From: RPQJ01 sp963731105 | GTDB taxonomy: Bacteria > Pseudomonadota > Gammaproteobacteria > Steroidobacterales > Steroidobacteraceae | Direction: 5' to 3' | DNA: 64,000 nucleotides | Assembly (NCBI GenBank): GCA_963731105.1 | Contig: CAVSUM010000024.1 | Coordinates: forward strand, 1-64,000 | Shown: piece by piece, positions 18,136 through 29,205 of the stretch | Layout: every line of letters begins with the position of its first letter | Position numbering within the stretch: the first letter of the stretch is position 1 | Made by a program: the position numbers and the translations under genes | Notes under the pieces: generated by a model | What the model saw: the letters and a program-made list of their open reading frames with translations, nothing else | What the model was told of the DNA's origin: nothing | The model's database searches: none

Positions 18136-19210
18136 TCAGCGCGCGGGCGCGGCCTCGCCGAGCAGGTCGGCGATCATCGCCCGCACCGCACGCACTTGCC
18201 GCCCGCTGCGGGTCGCGTAGTCCTCGCCCTCGTAGCCCCACCAGTCCCAGCAGCCGTAGGCGTTGAGCGGCTGCAGGCTCTTCTCGACCTGCGGGAACAG
18301 CAGCACCATGCGGTTGGCCTCGGCGACTTCGAGGTAGCCGCCACGGCGCACGAAGGCATCACCGACGAACGAAGCGCCCTGCTGGCAGCCGTGGAACACG
18401 ACGTGCAGCGAACAGCTGGCCGCCTGGCCGGCGCGGCACGCCTGCGGCACGAACAGCCAGCCACGGTCGCCGAGCCCGACGCTGCCGGACTGCTCCGCAT
18501 AGGGACGCTGGTCGAACTCGACCAGCCCATCGGTCGACGGCGCAGTGCCCGCGGACGAGATCGCCGTGCAGCTGGGCAAGCAGGGTCGCGGCGCCGTCAA
18601 GCCCGCAGTTGCCGACGAACGGCGACTCGGTCACGTCGCAGGCCGGCGCGGTGCCGTCCGCGGTCGGAAAAGTGTGGCCGGCACCCGGCAGTTCGACGCG
18701 CGCGACGCGCTCCGGCCGGACCAGCGCCTGGTAGTAGGCTTCGAGAGAATCAGCGACTGATTTGCCGACGTACGGATCCTGCGCGCCGCGGAACAGCCAG
18801 ACGCGATCGTCGGCGAGGTCCGCCACCGGGTCGATCGCCCCGTCGCGCGCGAGCTGGCGGGTGCGCTCGACCAGCTGCGCGGTGGGGATTTCGGTGCCGT
18901 CCTTCATGCAGCGGCCGAGCGCATGGCGCACCGAGCCTTCCGCGCACAGGTACGGCGGCGCGGCCAGCACGCCGACACCGCGCACGAGGCTCGAGTGCGC
19001 GACGTGGAACTGCACCGCCATGGCGCCGCCCGACGAGATGCCGGACACCGTCACCGCGCCCGGGTCGATCGGCAGCTGCGGCAGCCGCGCGACCTGCGGC
19101 CCTGCAGCGTCGTCGTTGCCGCCGCCTGCACGCCCACCGCCACATCCCGCTAGCGCCAGCAGCGCGCCAACGACCATCCACCTCGCCATGTCCCGCCACC
19201 TCGCCATCAT
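18136..19210 (-). CDS. Extracellular polyhydroxyalkanoate (PHB) depolymerase-like lipoprotein; frame broken near 18557
   Basis: The start is at ATG 19210 (MMARWRDMARWM; Met at 19189 is also possible), with AAGAAGGA upstream. A lipoprotein signal ends LALAGC (Cys23). The catalytic domain has the lipase box G-I-S-S-G at 57-61 (nucleophile Ser59, in VSGISSGGAMAVQFHVA), the Asp in FRGAQDPYVG (Asp146) and, after the break, LHVVFHGCQQ with the putative catalytic His. This matches the 'type 2' short-chain PHA depolymerase group, secreted enzymes that cleave PHB. The length is about 357 residues. One base shift near 18557 separates LLAQLHGDLV from SAGTAPSTDG. It is followed upstream (same strand) by 3-hydroxybutyrate dehydrogenase, which fits a PHB-degradation pathway. 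The substrate is inferred from the family. Confidence 0.82.
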
Positions 19211-19234
19211 CTGCCACCGTCCTTCTTCCACTAT

Positions 19235-19255
19235 CCGCCGATCCGCTATCCGCTT
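19235..19255 (+). repeat. Single-arm heptamer element (CTATCCG type)
   Basis: The 47-bp gap between the dehydrogenase stop and the depolymerase start contains CGATCCGCTATCCGCTTC, the same word series as the right arm of the large hairpin at 55991-56095. There is no inverted partner here. Confidence 0.7.
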
Positions 19256-19257
19256 CC

Positions 19258-20031
19258 TCACTGGCACGTCCACCCGCCGTCCACCGCGATCCATTGCCCG
19301 GTGACGTTGCGCGCCACGTCGCTCGCCAGGAACTCGACGATGCCGCCGAGCTCGTCGAGGCCGATGAAGGCGCGCTTGGGCATCGGCTTGAGCATGACCT
19401 GGTCGATGACCTGCTGCTCGGGTATGCCGTGCGCGCGCGCCTGCGCCGCGATCTGCGCGTCCACCAGCGGCGTGCGCACGTAGCTCGGGCACACTGTGTT
19501 GATGGTGATGTCGGTGTCGGCGGTCTCGAGCGCCACCGTCTTCGCGAAGCCGATCAGGCCGTGCTTGGCCGCCACGTAGGCGCTCTTGTAGGGCGACGCC
19601 ACCAGCGAATGGATCGAGCCCACGTTGACGATGCGGCCGAAGCCGCGCCGCCGCATGCCCGGCAGCACGGCGCGCGTCAGCATCGCGGAGCCGGTCAGCA
19701 TCACGGCAACCAGCAACTCCCAGCGTTCGCGCGGGAACTCCTCGAGCGGTGCCACGTGCTGCAGGCCGGCGTTGTTGACGAGCAGGTCGGGGCCGTCCGG
19801 ATCGAGATGCGCCACTGCCGCGTCGATGTCCGCGGTGCTGGTGACGTCGAGGGACAGGGCGGTAGCGGCAAGGCCGCGCTCGCTCAGCTGCGCGGCCGCC
19901 CTGGTTGCTGCCGGTCCGTCGCGGTCGGTCAGGCACACGGCATGGCCGCGCGTCGCGAAGTGTTCGGCGATGCCGAAGCCGATGCCGCTCGCGGCCCCGG
20001 TGACGAGGACCTGCAGCCGGCGGCCGGTCAT
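19258..20031 (-). CDS. bdhA: 3-hydroxybutyrate dehydrogenase (SDR family)
   Basis: The 257-residue short-chain dehydrogenase has the cofactor motif TGAASGIG (11-18), NNAG (86-89) and the catalytic triad Ser139, Tyr152, Lys156 in GSIHSLVASPYKSAYVAAKH. The phrases HSLVASPYKSAYVAAKHGL and the ending DGGWTCQ are close to D-3-hydroxybutyrate dehydrogenases, which oxidise 3-hydroxybutyrate to acetoacetate with NAD. TINTVCPSYVRTPLVDAQI fits the substrate-side region of this subgroup. The start overlaps the upstream tetR stop (ATGA), so it is in the regulator's transcript. The adjacent depolymerase would supply the substrate. Confidence 0.88.
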   Translation of the reverse strand: MTGRRLQVLVTGAASGIGFGIAEHFATRGHAVCLTDRDGPAATRAAAQLSERGLAATALSLDVTSTADIDAAVAHLDPDGPDLLVNNAGLQHVAPLEEFPRERWELLVAVMLTGSAMLTRAVLPGMRRRGFGRIVNVGSIHSLVASPYKSAYVAAKHGLIGFAKTVALETADTDITINTVCPSYVRTPLVDAQIAAQARAHGIPEQQVIDQVMLKPMPKRAFIGLDELGGIVEFLASDVARNVTGQWIAVDGGWTCQ

Positions 20032-20771
20032 CGTGCCGCCTTGCGGCGCGGCCGTGCCTTGCGCTTTGCCACGCCCGCGCCCTTGCCGCAGACGGCACGG
20101 AATCCCGCCGCGCAGAACGGCACCAGCCGCTGGTGCACGCTGTCGAGGTCGCTCGACTTGCACACTCCACCGGACAGCTTGTCGATGCGCCCGGTCTCGG
20201 CGAAGGTGAGCGTCAGCGCGCCGGACAGGAAGTGATAGGCCCAGTACAGGTCGCGCTCGTCGCAGCCGGGCAAGGCGCGCCGGATCGCCTCGACGAAGCG
20301 CTGCACCACCGGGTCGAAGTGCCGGGTCATCAGCAACCCGCCGAACTCCGGCGAGTTGTTGACCTCGGCGACCAGTGCGAAGTAGCTCTTCCAGCCGCTG
20401 CTGCCGCGCGCGGACCGGTCGAGCAGCGGGTGCGTGAAGGCGTCGATGATCGCCTCGAGCGAGGGCGGCTTGACGCCGGCGCCATCGAGCAGCGCGTCGA
20501 GGCGCGCGAGTCGCTCCGCGTTCAGGTCCGCGGCGCGGCGCAGGAACACGGCCTCGAGCAGGCCCAGCTTGCTGCCGAAATGATAGTTGGCGAGCGCCAC
20601 GTCGACGTCGGCGGCGCCGGTGACGTCGCGGATCGACACGCCGTGGAAGCCACGCCGGGCGAACAGGCGCTCGGCCGCGTCGAGGATGCGCTCGCGCGTC
20701 GGCTGCGAGCGAACCCCGGTGCGTCGCGCCGGAGTCGCCTTGCTGCGTCGTCGTGGTCCGGTCGTGGCCAT
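20028..20771 (-). CDS. TetR-family regulator of the putative polyester locus
   Basis: The start is placed at ATG 20771 (MATTGPRRRSK), giving 247 residues; a longer frame to 20888 would cover the operator region and is unlikely. The helix-turn-helix reads RERILDAAERLFARRGFHGV then DVTGAADVDVALANYHFGSK. The C-terminal domain resembles the TetR group with FFALV/YFALVAEVNNSPEF and HFDPVVQRFVEAIRRALP. It ends in a basic tail (KRKARPRRKAAR). It is co-directional and overlapping with bdhA and divergent from the TonB receptor, the expected place for a local regulator. The inducer is unknown; a hydroxyacid or acyl-CoA is a guess from context. Confidence 0.88.
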   Translation of the reverse strand: MATTGPRRRSKATPARRTGVRSQPTRERILDAAERLFARRGFHGVSIRDVTGAADVDVALANYHFGSKLGLLEAVFLRRAADLNAERLARLDALLDGAGVKPPSLEAIIDAFTHPLLDRSARGSSGWKSYFALVAEVNNSPEFGGLLMTRHFDPVVQRFVEAIRRALPGCDERDLYWAYHFLSGALTLTFAETGRIDKLSGGVCKSSDLDSVHQRLVPFCAAGFRAVCGKGAGVAKRKARPRRKAAR

Positions 20772-20868
20772 GATTCCGCTGCCCGTCGCTTCTTTTTGCG
20801 TTGCGAAAGGAAACGCCCGCGCGGGGCGCCGCCGCCCGGGCGATTCTGGCCAAGCCGGCGCTGTTGTG

Positions 20869-20927
20869 CAACGACCGTTGAAATTCAACGAGCGTTCAAC
20901 TAGATTTCAGCACTCGTTGAAACAACG
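20869..20927. promoter_or_regulatory. Cluster of CAACG/CGTTG dyads between tetR and TonB receptor gene
   Basis: The divergent gap has CAACGACCGTTG (20869-20880), CAACGAGCGTTCAAC (20886-20900) and CGTTGAAACAACG (20915-20927). They share the half-site CAACG/CGTTG and are spaced about 17 and 29 bp apart. This looks like a multi-copy operator for the TetR protein that could control both directions. The region is less GC-rich than its surroundings. Confidence 0.6.
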
Positions 20928-20958
20928 CGCCGTAACGGCGCCCGCCAGGGGGACGACA

Positions 20959-23218
<2,260 letters not shown>

Positions 23219-23294
23219 CGATCGCGTGACGCGCGGCGCTGCAGCCCCAGTGGCTGCAGCGCCGCAGCGTGACACTGCCCATCGCGGTGCCGCC

Positions 23295-24869
23295 ATGAAC
23301 TGGTTCGACGCGCAAGCACCCCTGTTCCCCGAAATCATCGCGCTGCACGGCAAGTGGCAGGGCGCCAAGCCTGCCGTCGTGGACGGCGACCGCGTGCTGT
23401 CGTGGCGCGAGTTCGACCGGCGCACCAACCGCGTCGCCAACGGCCTGCATGGCCTCGGCGTCGCGCGCGGCGACCGCGTCGTGGTGCTGATGCACAACAG
23501 CGCGGAGATGCTCGAGGCGATCTGGGGCATCCTGAAGGCCGGCGCGGTGGTGGTGCCGCTCAACCTGTCGATCACCGACGACGCGGTCGCGGCCATGACC
23601 ACCGATTCCGCGGCGGTGGCGCTGGTTGCGTCCGGCGACCAGTGCGCGCGCGTCGAGGCGCTGCGGGCGCGGCTCGCTGGCGTGGGCGCCCACGCCTTCA
23701 TCGGCCACGAGGCCGGACTGCCGGGATGGCACGACTTCTCCGCCTGGCGCGACGCGCAGCCGTCCGATCCGCCGGCGACGCCGCTCGCCGACGACGACGA
23801 GTGCAACATCATCTACAGCTCGGGCACCACCGGCCTGCCGAAGGGCATCGTGCACACGCATCGGCGCCGCCTCGACTGGGCCTACGACCTCGCGCTCGCA
23901 CTGCGCTACCACTGCGGCGCGCGCACGCTGTGCTCGCTCGGCCTGTACTCGAACATCAGCTGGGCGGGCTTCCTGTGCACGCTGCTCGCGGGCGGCACCG
24001 TGGTGATCATGCGCGCCTTCGAGCCGCGCGCATTGCTCGAGATAGTGAGCCGTGAGCGCATCACCCACGGCGCGATGGTGCCGCTGCAGTTCCAGCGCAT
24101 CCTGGAGTTGCCCGACTTCGACCGCTACGACGTGAGCTCGCTCAGGAGCCTGATGTGCTGCGGCTCGCCGCTGCCGCCGGCGCTCAAGGCCGCCACCATC
24201 CGCCGCCTCGGCTGCGAGCTGATCGAGCTGTACGGCCTGACCGAGGGGCTGATCACCACGCTGGCGCCCGAGGACGTCGAGCGCAAGCTCGCCTCGGTCG
24301 GCAAGCCGCTGCCCGGCACCGACCTCCGGATCCTCGGCGCGGACGACCGCGAGGTCGCGCCCGGCGAGTCCGGCGAGATCGTCGGCCGCGGCCGCATCGT
24401 CATGGCGGGCTACCACGGGCGGCCGGAGGCCAGCGCCGAGGCCACCTGGACCGACGAGCAGGGGCGGCGCTGGCTGCGCACCGGCGACATCGGCCGTCTC
24501 GACGACGAAGGCTTCCTGTACATCGTCGACCGCAAGAAGGACATGATCCTGTCGGGCGGGCAGAACGTTTACCCGGCCGATATCGAGCTGGTGATGATCC
24601 GGCATCCGCAAGTGGCCGAGGTGGCCGTGATCGCGCTGCCGAGCGAGCGCTGGGGCGAAACGCCGCTGGCCGTGGTGGTGCCGGCCGCGGGTGCCCAGGT
24701 CGATGCCGCCGCGCTGGCCGCCTGGACCAACGAGCGCGTCGGCCGGCAGCAGCGCATCAGCGGCGTGGTGCTCAGGGACTCGCTGCCGCGCAATCCTAAT
24801 GGCAAGATCCTGAAGCGCGAGTTGCGCGCCGAGTTCGTGCGCGCCCCGGGGCCCGAGGAAACCACTTGA
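23295..24869 (+). CDS. Acyl-CoA synthetase (AMP-forming, class I adenylate-forming family)
   Basis: The ATG at 23295 gives 524 residues. The adenylation P-loop YSSGTTGLPKG is at 174-184, ELYGLTEG near residue 312 is the A5 motif, GYHGRPEASAEATW followed by RTGDIGRLDDEGF near residue 398 is A7, and DRKKDMILSGGQNVYPADIE near residue 414 is A8. PRNPNGKILKREL near the end carries the catalytic A10 Lys. It activates a carboxylic acid to an acyl-AMP and then a CoA thioester in the cytoplasm. Substrate is not predictable; hydroxyacids or fatty acids are likely from context. The next gene starts on its stop codon. Confidence 0.9.
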   Translation: MNWFDAQAPLFPEIIALHGKWQGAKPAVVDGDRVLSWREFDRRTNRVANGLHGLGVARGDRVVVLMHNSAEMLEAIWGILKAGAVVVPLNLSITDDAVAAMTTDSAAVALVASGDQCARVEALRARLAGVGAHAFIGHEAGLPGWHDFSAWRDAQPSDPPATPLADDDECNIIYSSGTTGLPKGIVHTHRRRLDWAYDLALALRYHCGARTLCSLGLYSNISWAGFLCTLLAGGTVVIMRAFEPRALLEIVSRERITHGAMVPLQFQRILELPDFDRYDVSSLRSLMCCGSPLPPALKAATIRRLGCELIELYGLTEGLITTLAPEDVERKLASVGKPLPGTDLRILGADDREVAPGESGEIVGRGRIVMAGYHGRPEASAEATWTDEQGRRWLRTGDIGRLDDEGFLYIVDRKKDMILSGGQNVYPADIELVMIRHPQVAEVAVIALPSERWGETPLAVVVPAAGAQVDAAALAAWTNERVGRQQRISGVVLRDSLPRNPNGKILKRELRAEFVRAPGPEETT

Positions 24870-25729
24870 ACGCCACCGCCTGGCAGGACTGCTACTTCAC
24901 GTCGGCCGACGGCCTGCGCCTGTACTACCGCGACTACCCGTGCGCAGTGCCCGGCCGCCTGCCGGTGCTGTGCCTGCCGGGACTGACGCGCAACTGCCGC
25001 GACTTCGAGTCGACCGCGCTGCGCCTGCAGCGCAGCCGCCGCGTGCTGAGCCCGGACCTGCGCGGCCGCGGCCGCTCGCAGCACGACCCGGATTTCAGGA
25101 ACTATCACCCCGGCACCTACGTGGCCGACCTCGCGCTGCTGCTCCGCCACGCGGGCGTGGAGCGAGTCGTGCTGATCGGCACGTCGCTGGGCGGCATCCT
25201 CTCGATGCTGATCGCGGCGACTTCGCCGCAGGTGGCGGCGGGCGCCATCCTGAACGACGTCGGTCCGGAGGTGGCGCAGGCAGGGCTGCAGCGCATCTCG
25301 AGCTACGTCGGGCGGCACGCCCCGGTCGCGAGCTGGGACGAGGCGGCGGCGCAGATGCGCTCGATGTACGGCGTGGCGATGCCCGATGCCACGGCTGCGG
25401 ACTGGATGGCGTTCGCGCGCCGCAGCTACAGCGAAGTGGACGGCGTGCCGCGCCTCGCCGTCGATCCCGGCGTCGGCGAGGCGGTGCGTGCCGCGCCTTC
25501 GGGCGCCGCGCCCGACCTGTGGCCGGTCTACGCGGCGCTCGCGCGCGTGCCGACCCTGGCGATCCGCGGCGAGTTGTCCGACGTGCTGTCCGAGGCGACG
25601 TTCGAGCGCATGGCCCGCGAGAAGCCCGACCTGGAGCGCCTCACCGTGGCCCGCCGCGGCCACCCGCCGCTGCTCGACGAACCCGAGTGCGTCGCGGCGA
25701 TCGACGACTTCCTCGCGCGCCTGCCCTGA
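24866..25729 (+). CDS. Alpha/beta hydrolase, no signal peptide
   Basis: The start is a TTG at 24866 overlapping the synthetase stop; an alternative start inside is not better conserved. The 287-residue protein is an alpha/beta hydrolase: oxyanion region LCLPGLTRNCRDFE near residue 36, nucleophile elbow GTSLGG with Ser107, Asp near ELSDVLSEATF, and the late His in RRGHPPLLDEPE. It resembles epoxide-hydrolase/haloperoxidase-like or lactonase-type enzymes. It has no export signal, so it acts in the cytoplasm, perhaps on imported oligomers or CoA esters; that is inference. It is tightly coupled to the acyl-CoA synthetase. Confidence 0.85.
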   Translation: MNATAWQDCYFTSADGLRLYYRDYPCAVPGRLPVLCLPGLTRNCRDFESTALRLQRSRRVLSPDLRGRGRSQHDPDFRNYHPGTYVADLALLLRHAGVERVVLIGTSLGGILSMLIAATSPQVAAGAILNDVGPEVAQAGLQRISSYVGRHAPVASWDEAAAQMRSMYGVAMPDATAADWMAFARRSYSEVDGVPRLAVDPGVGEAVRAAPSGAAPDLWPVYAALARVPTLAIRGELSDVLSEATFERMAREKPDLERLTVARRGHPPLLDEPECVAAIDDFLARLP

Positions 25730-25748
25730 GGGCCGGCGCGCCGCCATC

Positions 25749-26678
25749 GTGCGTCGGCTGGACCAGACGTTGCAGTGGCTGCTGGGCGGGCTGGCGCTCG
25801 CCTCGGTCTGTTCCCTGCTCGCGCCGTTCGGCTGGCCCTTCGAGCTGTTCGCGCATTTCCGCGCCCAGTACCTCGTGGCGGCGGTGGCGCTGGCAGCGCT
25901 GCTCGCGTGGCGCCGCCGGGCGGCACCCGCGTTGCTGGCGCTGGTCCTGGCCGGCTGGCATGCCTGGCCCACCGCGCAAGACCTGATGGCCGCACCGTCG
26001 GCCGCCGGCTGCACCGGGCCGACGCTGACCGTCGCGACCGCCAACGTCCGCTACTCCAACGAGGATCACGGCAGGTTCCTGGCATGGCTCGATGCCGAGC
26101 CCGCCGACCTCGTGGTCGTGCAGGAGGTGACCGCCGCCTGGGCACTCGACCTCGCCGCCCGGCGCGGCTATCCGTACCGGCACGTGCTCACCCGCGAGGA
26201 CCCTTACGGGATCGCGATCCTGAGCCGCTGGCCGCTCGAAGCAGTGAGCCTGGTCGACCTCGCTGGCGACGGGTTGCCGTCGCTCGGAGCCGTCGTTGCA
26301 GTCGACGGACGGCGCATCCAGGTCTACGGCCTGCACACCCACTGGCCGATCACGCCGTCGCTCGCCCGTGCCCGCGATGCAGGCCCTGCACGCGGCCGCT
26401 GCCCTGGCGCGCGATGCCACGCTACCGGTGGTGCTGCTCGGCGACTCTGAACCTCACGCCCTATTCGCCACCCTTCGAGCCGCCTGCTGGGCGACGGCCG
26501 GCTGCACGACGTGATGCAGGGCCAGGGCTGGCAGCCGACCTGGCGGGCGGGCTTCTGGCCGCTCGCGCTGCGCATCGACCACGTGCTGGTGTCGTCGGGC
26601 CTGTGCGTGGAGGACGCGACCGTCGGGCCGGCGGTCGGCTCGGACCACCGCCCGGTGCTGGCGCGGCTGCGCCTGTAG
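25749..26678 (+). CDS. Endonuclease/exonuclease/phosphatase-family membrane protein; frame broken near 26375, 26446, 26484
   Basis: The GTG at 25749 starts a protein of about 309 residues. Two to three N-terminal membrane helices (about residues 9-80) precede the catalytic domain, which opens TVATANVRYSNEDHGRF (metal/catalytic Asn), VVVQEVTAAW (metal Glu), YGLHTHWP, then GD-NLTPYSPPF and ends DHVLVSSG...GSDHRPVLARLRL, the closing SDHxP motif. These are the family's active-site blocks in the right order. Three single-base disturbances between 26375 and 26484 scramble the middle; the site GDSE at 26440 should read GDFN. The role is unknown: relatives in this membrane-anchored group are annotated only as phosphatase/nuclease family. 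Confidence 0.78.
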
Positions 26679-26682
26679 CAGA

Positions 26683-27606
26683 CTACTCGGGGGCGAGCGT
26701 CTCGCCGGTGGGCGGCGCGAACTCGCGGCAGCAGTCGAGCAGCCAGGCACGGAACCGCACGACCTTGGGCAGCGAGAAGTGCTCCGGCGGCGCAATCAGG
26801 AACCACGCGTTGTGCTGCTGCACGCTCGGCATCATCGGCCGTACCAGCCGGCCGGCCGCCAGCTCCGCCGCCACCAGCGACCAGCGCGCCAGCGCGACGC
26901 CCTTGCCCTGTTCGACGGCCGCGAGCGTGGCCGAGGCATCCTCGGGCATCGGCACCGTCTCGGCGCGGGAGGTGTCGCCGCCGACACGCCTCAGCCAGTG
27001 CACCCACGGTTCGGAGACGCTGTGCAATAGCGGGTAGCGTGCGAAGTCGGCCAGCGTCTCGATCGGCCCGAGCTTCGCCAGCAGCGCCGGGCTGCACACC
27101 GGGAACACCCATTCGTCGAGCAGCCGTTCGGTCTTGAGACCCGGCCACTGGCCATTGCCGTAGCGGATCGCCGCGTGGAAGTCGTCGCGGCTGAAGTCGA
27201 GCGCCGCGCGGGCCGGCCCGAAGCGCACCTCGATCTCCGGGTGCTGGCGCGTGAATTCGCCGGAGCGCGGCAGCAGCCAGCGCTGCAGGAACTCGCTCGG
27301 CACGCTCAGGTTCAGCATGCCGCCGACGCGTTCACGGCGGATGCGATCGACTGCGCGCCGCAGCTCGTCGAGGCCACGGCGCACGCCGGGCAGCAGCTCG
27401 GCGCCTTCCTGGGTGAGGGCCACGGCGCGGGTGTGGCGGCGGAACAGCGCCACGCCGATGTCGGCCTCGAGCGACTTCACCTGCGCGCTGACGGCAGCCG
27501 TGGTGACGCCGAGTTCGCGGGCGGCCGCCGTGAAACTCAAGTGCGTGGCCACTGCCTCGAACACGCGCAGGGCGTTGAGCGGCAGGCGATCGGGCGTGTC
27601 GGACAT
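26683..27606 (-). CDS. LysR-family regulator (GcvA-like)
   Basis: The ATG at 27606 (MSDTPDRLPLNALRVF) gives 307 residues; Met codons at 27618 and further upstream are in-frame alternatives. The helix-turn-helix is LNALRVFEAVATHLSFTAAA then ELGVTTAAVSAQVKSLEADI, near residues 10-55, followed by LFRRHTRAVALTQEG. The effector-binding domain has the GcvA/AmpR-like look (HPEIEVRFGPARAALDFSRD, AIRYGNGQWPGL). Divergently placed 122 bp from the oxygenase-like gene, with a palindrome just upstream of its own start, it probably controls that gene and itself. Confidence 0.92.
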   Translation of the reverse strand: MSDTPDRLPLNALRVFEAVATHLSFTAAARELGVTTAAVSAQVKSLEADIGVALFRRHTRAVALTQEGAELLPGVRRGLDELRRAVDRIRRERVGGMLNLSVPSEFLQRWLLPRSGEFTRQHPEIEVRFGPARAALDFSRDDFHAAIRYGNGQWPGLKTERLLDEWVFPVCSPALLAKLGPIETLADFARYPLLHSVSEPWVHWLRRVGGDTSRAETVPMPEDASATLAAVEQGKGVALARWSLVAAELAAGRLVRPMMPSVQQHNAWFLIAPPEHFSLPKVVRFRAWLLDCCREFAPPTGETLAPE

Positions 27607-27617
27607 CGGTCGTTCCA

Positions 27618-27636
27618 TGTCAAGCAAGGCTTGACA
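27618..27636. promoter_or_regulatory. LysR-type palindromic operator
   Basis: TGTCAAGCAAGGCTTGACA has perfect 8-bp arms (TGTCAAGC / GCTTGACA) around AAG. It begins 12 bp upstream of the LysR start and lies in the divergent gap before the gene at 27729. It fits a LysR recognition site. Confidence 0.7.
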
Positions 27637-27728
27637 ATACGTTCCGCGGTTGCTTGAATGCAAGCCGCCTCTGGCGTCGCTGTCGAGGGAATCTGAAAGA
27701 ATGGCCGACCTCCGGTAAGCTGTCTGCA

Positions 27729-28346
27729 ATGCCCACGCGAGCCCTGTTCCCGACGCTGGTGTACGAGGCCCGGCTGCCGCCCGCGGGCTGGCGCGCCTTC
27801 AACCGGCGCCTGCGGCACGAGTGCCTGCAGACGCGGGAGGACGACGTCGCGGGGCAGGCGTGGTCTGCGACTCGCTATCCCGGCGGCTACACCTCGTACG
27901 GGTCGCTGTGCCGCATGCACACGCTGTCGCCGACTTTTGCCGCGCTCGAACGCAAGCTGCGCCGCCACGTCCGCGTCTTCGCCCGCACGCTCGAGTTCGA
28001 CCTCGACGGCCGCGAGCTGGCGATGACCGACTGCTGGATCAACATCATGCCGCGGCTGGTGGTGCACAGCCTGCACCTGCACCCGCTGTCGACGATCAGC
28101 GGCACCTACTATGTGCAGACCCCGCGGGGCGTGCCCGGCATCAAGTTCGAGGACCCGCGCCTCGACCGCTTCATGGCGGCTCCGCCGCGCAAGCCCGATT
28201 GCCGCCCCGAGCAGCAGGCCTGGGTCACGGTGCCGGCGTCCGCCGGCAAGCTGGTGCTGTTCGAGAGCTGGCTGCGCCACGAGGTGCCGCCGAACCCGGT
28301 CACGGCCGAGCGCATCAGCATCAGTTTCAACTACGGCTGGTTCTGA
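27729..28346 (+). CDS. 2OG-Fe(II) oxygenase-like protein (TIGR02466 type)
   Basis: The ATG at 27729 gives 205 residues. LYEA/LVYEARLPP at the start, MTDCWINIM near residue 100, then HSLHLHPLSTISGTYYVQTP near residue 115 and FEDPRLDRF near residue 140, followed by GKLVLFESWLRHEVPPN near residue 177 and ERISISFNYGWF, follow the putative 2-oxoglutarate-dependent dioxygenase family. The likely iron ligands are the His residues in HxHP and LRHEV, and the Arg of ERISISF would bind 2-oxoglutarate. Substrate unknown. It is divergent from the LysR regulator. Confidence 0.82.
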   Translation: MPTRALFPTLVYEARLPPAGWRAFNRRLRHECLQTREDDVAGQAWSATRYPGGYTSYGSLCRMHTLSPTFAALERKLRRHVRVFARTLEFDLDGRELAMTDCWINIMPRLVVHSLHLHPLSTISGTYYVQTPRGVPGIKFEDPRLDRFMAAPPRKPDCRPEQQAWVTVPASAGKLVLFESWLRHEVPPNPVTAERISISFNYGWF

Positions 28347-28437
28347 GCGGCCGCGCGCCGCCGGGATCCGCGTTCTGCCGCCGGGCGAAACCGGGCGTCG
28401 CGCCGGCGCGAATTATCTGATAACCACGGAGACACCC

Positions 28438-28962
28438 ATGACCATAGCCCGCCTGGTGGGGCTGGGCCCCCTGATCCTGATGCTGTCCGCCTGTTCTTCC
28501 AGCCCCGCCATCCCAGTCGCCGAGAGCGTCGAGCTCGATCGGTTCATGGGCGACTGGTACGTGATCGCCAACATCCCGACTTCCATGGAGAAAGGCGCCC
28601 ACAACGCGGTCGAGTCCTACCGGCTGGACGCCGACGGCAGCATCGCCACCACCTTCACCTTTCGTGACGGCGCGTTCGACGGCCCGGAGAAGGTGATGCG
28701 CCCGCGCGGCTTCGTGCGTGACCGCGAGTCGAACGCGGTCTGGGGCATGCAGTTCATCTGGCCGATCAAGGCCGAGTACCTGATCGCGCATGTCGACGCC
28801 GACTACTCCGAGACCATCGTCGCCCGCAGCCGCCGCGACTACGTGTGGATCATGGCGCGCACGCCGCAGATCCCGGAGGCCGACTACGCGCGTCTGGAGC
28901 GCAAGGTGGCGGATCTGGGCTACGATGTCGGCAAGCTCGAGCGTGTCCCGCAGCGCTGGTAA
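28438..28962 (+). CDS. Outer-membrane lipocalin (Blc-like lipoprotein)
   Basis: The 174-residue protein has a lipoprotein signal (LMLSACSSS, Cys19). The lipocalin first motif G-x-W is in FMGDWYVIANIPTSMEKGAH, and YRLDADGSIATTFTFRDGAF and YLIAHVDADYSETIVARSRR supply the middle strands; YVWIMARTP is the second conserved region. Bacterial lipocalins of this type bind fatty acids or phospholipids in the outer membrane under stress. A ribosome-binding site is weak (GGAGA). It is followed by dodecin 36 bp downstream and may share a transcript. Confidence 0.9.
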   Translation: MTIARLVGLGPLILMLSACSSSPAIPVAESVELDRFMGDWYVIANIPTSMEKGAHNAVESYRLDADGSIATTFTFRDGAFDGPEKVMRPRGFVRDRESNAVWGMQFIWPIKAEYLIAHVDADYSETIVARSRRDYVWIMARTPQIPEADYARLERKVADLGYDVGKLERVPQRW

Positions 28963-28998
28963 AACCGGCGCGATTCCACCGTCCAGCAGGAGAACGCA

Positions 28999-29205
28999 AT
29001 GTCCGTAGCCAAGATCACCGAGATCACCGCAACCTCGAAGAAGAGCCTCAGCGACGCCATCGAGTCGGGCATCAAGCGCGCCAGCAAGACCATCCGCGGC
29101 ATCAGCGGCGCCTGGGTTGCCGACCAGGAGGTCGTGGTCAAGAACGGCAAGGTCACCGAGTACAAGGTGCGCCTGAAGCTGACGTTCGTGCTCGACAGTG
29201 AGTAA
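28999..29205 (+). CDS. Dodecin (flavin-binding protein)
   Basis: The 68-residue protein matches dodecin over its whole length: VAKITEITATSKKSLSDAIE, ASKTIRGISGAWVADQEV and KNGKVTEYKVRLKLTFVLD. Trp39 is the flavin-stacking residue. Dodecins form hollow 12-mers that store or buffer riboflavin/FMN. AGCAGGAG precedes the ATG by 6 bp. Its last codons overlap the GTG start of the next gene. Confidence 0.95.
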   Translation: MSVAKITEITATSKKSLSDAIESGIKRASKTIRGISGAWVADQEVVVKNGKVTEYKVRLKLTFVLDSE

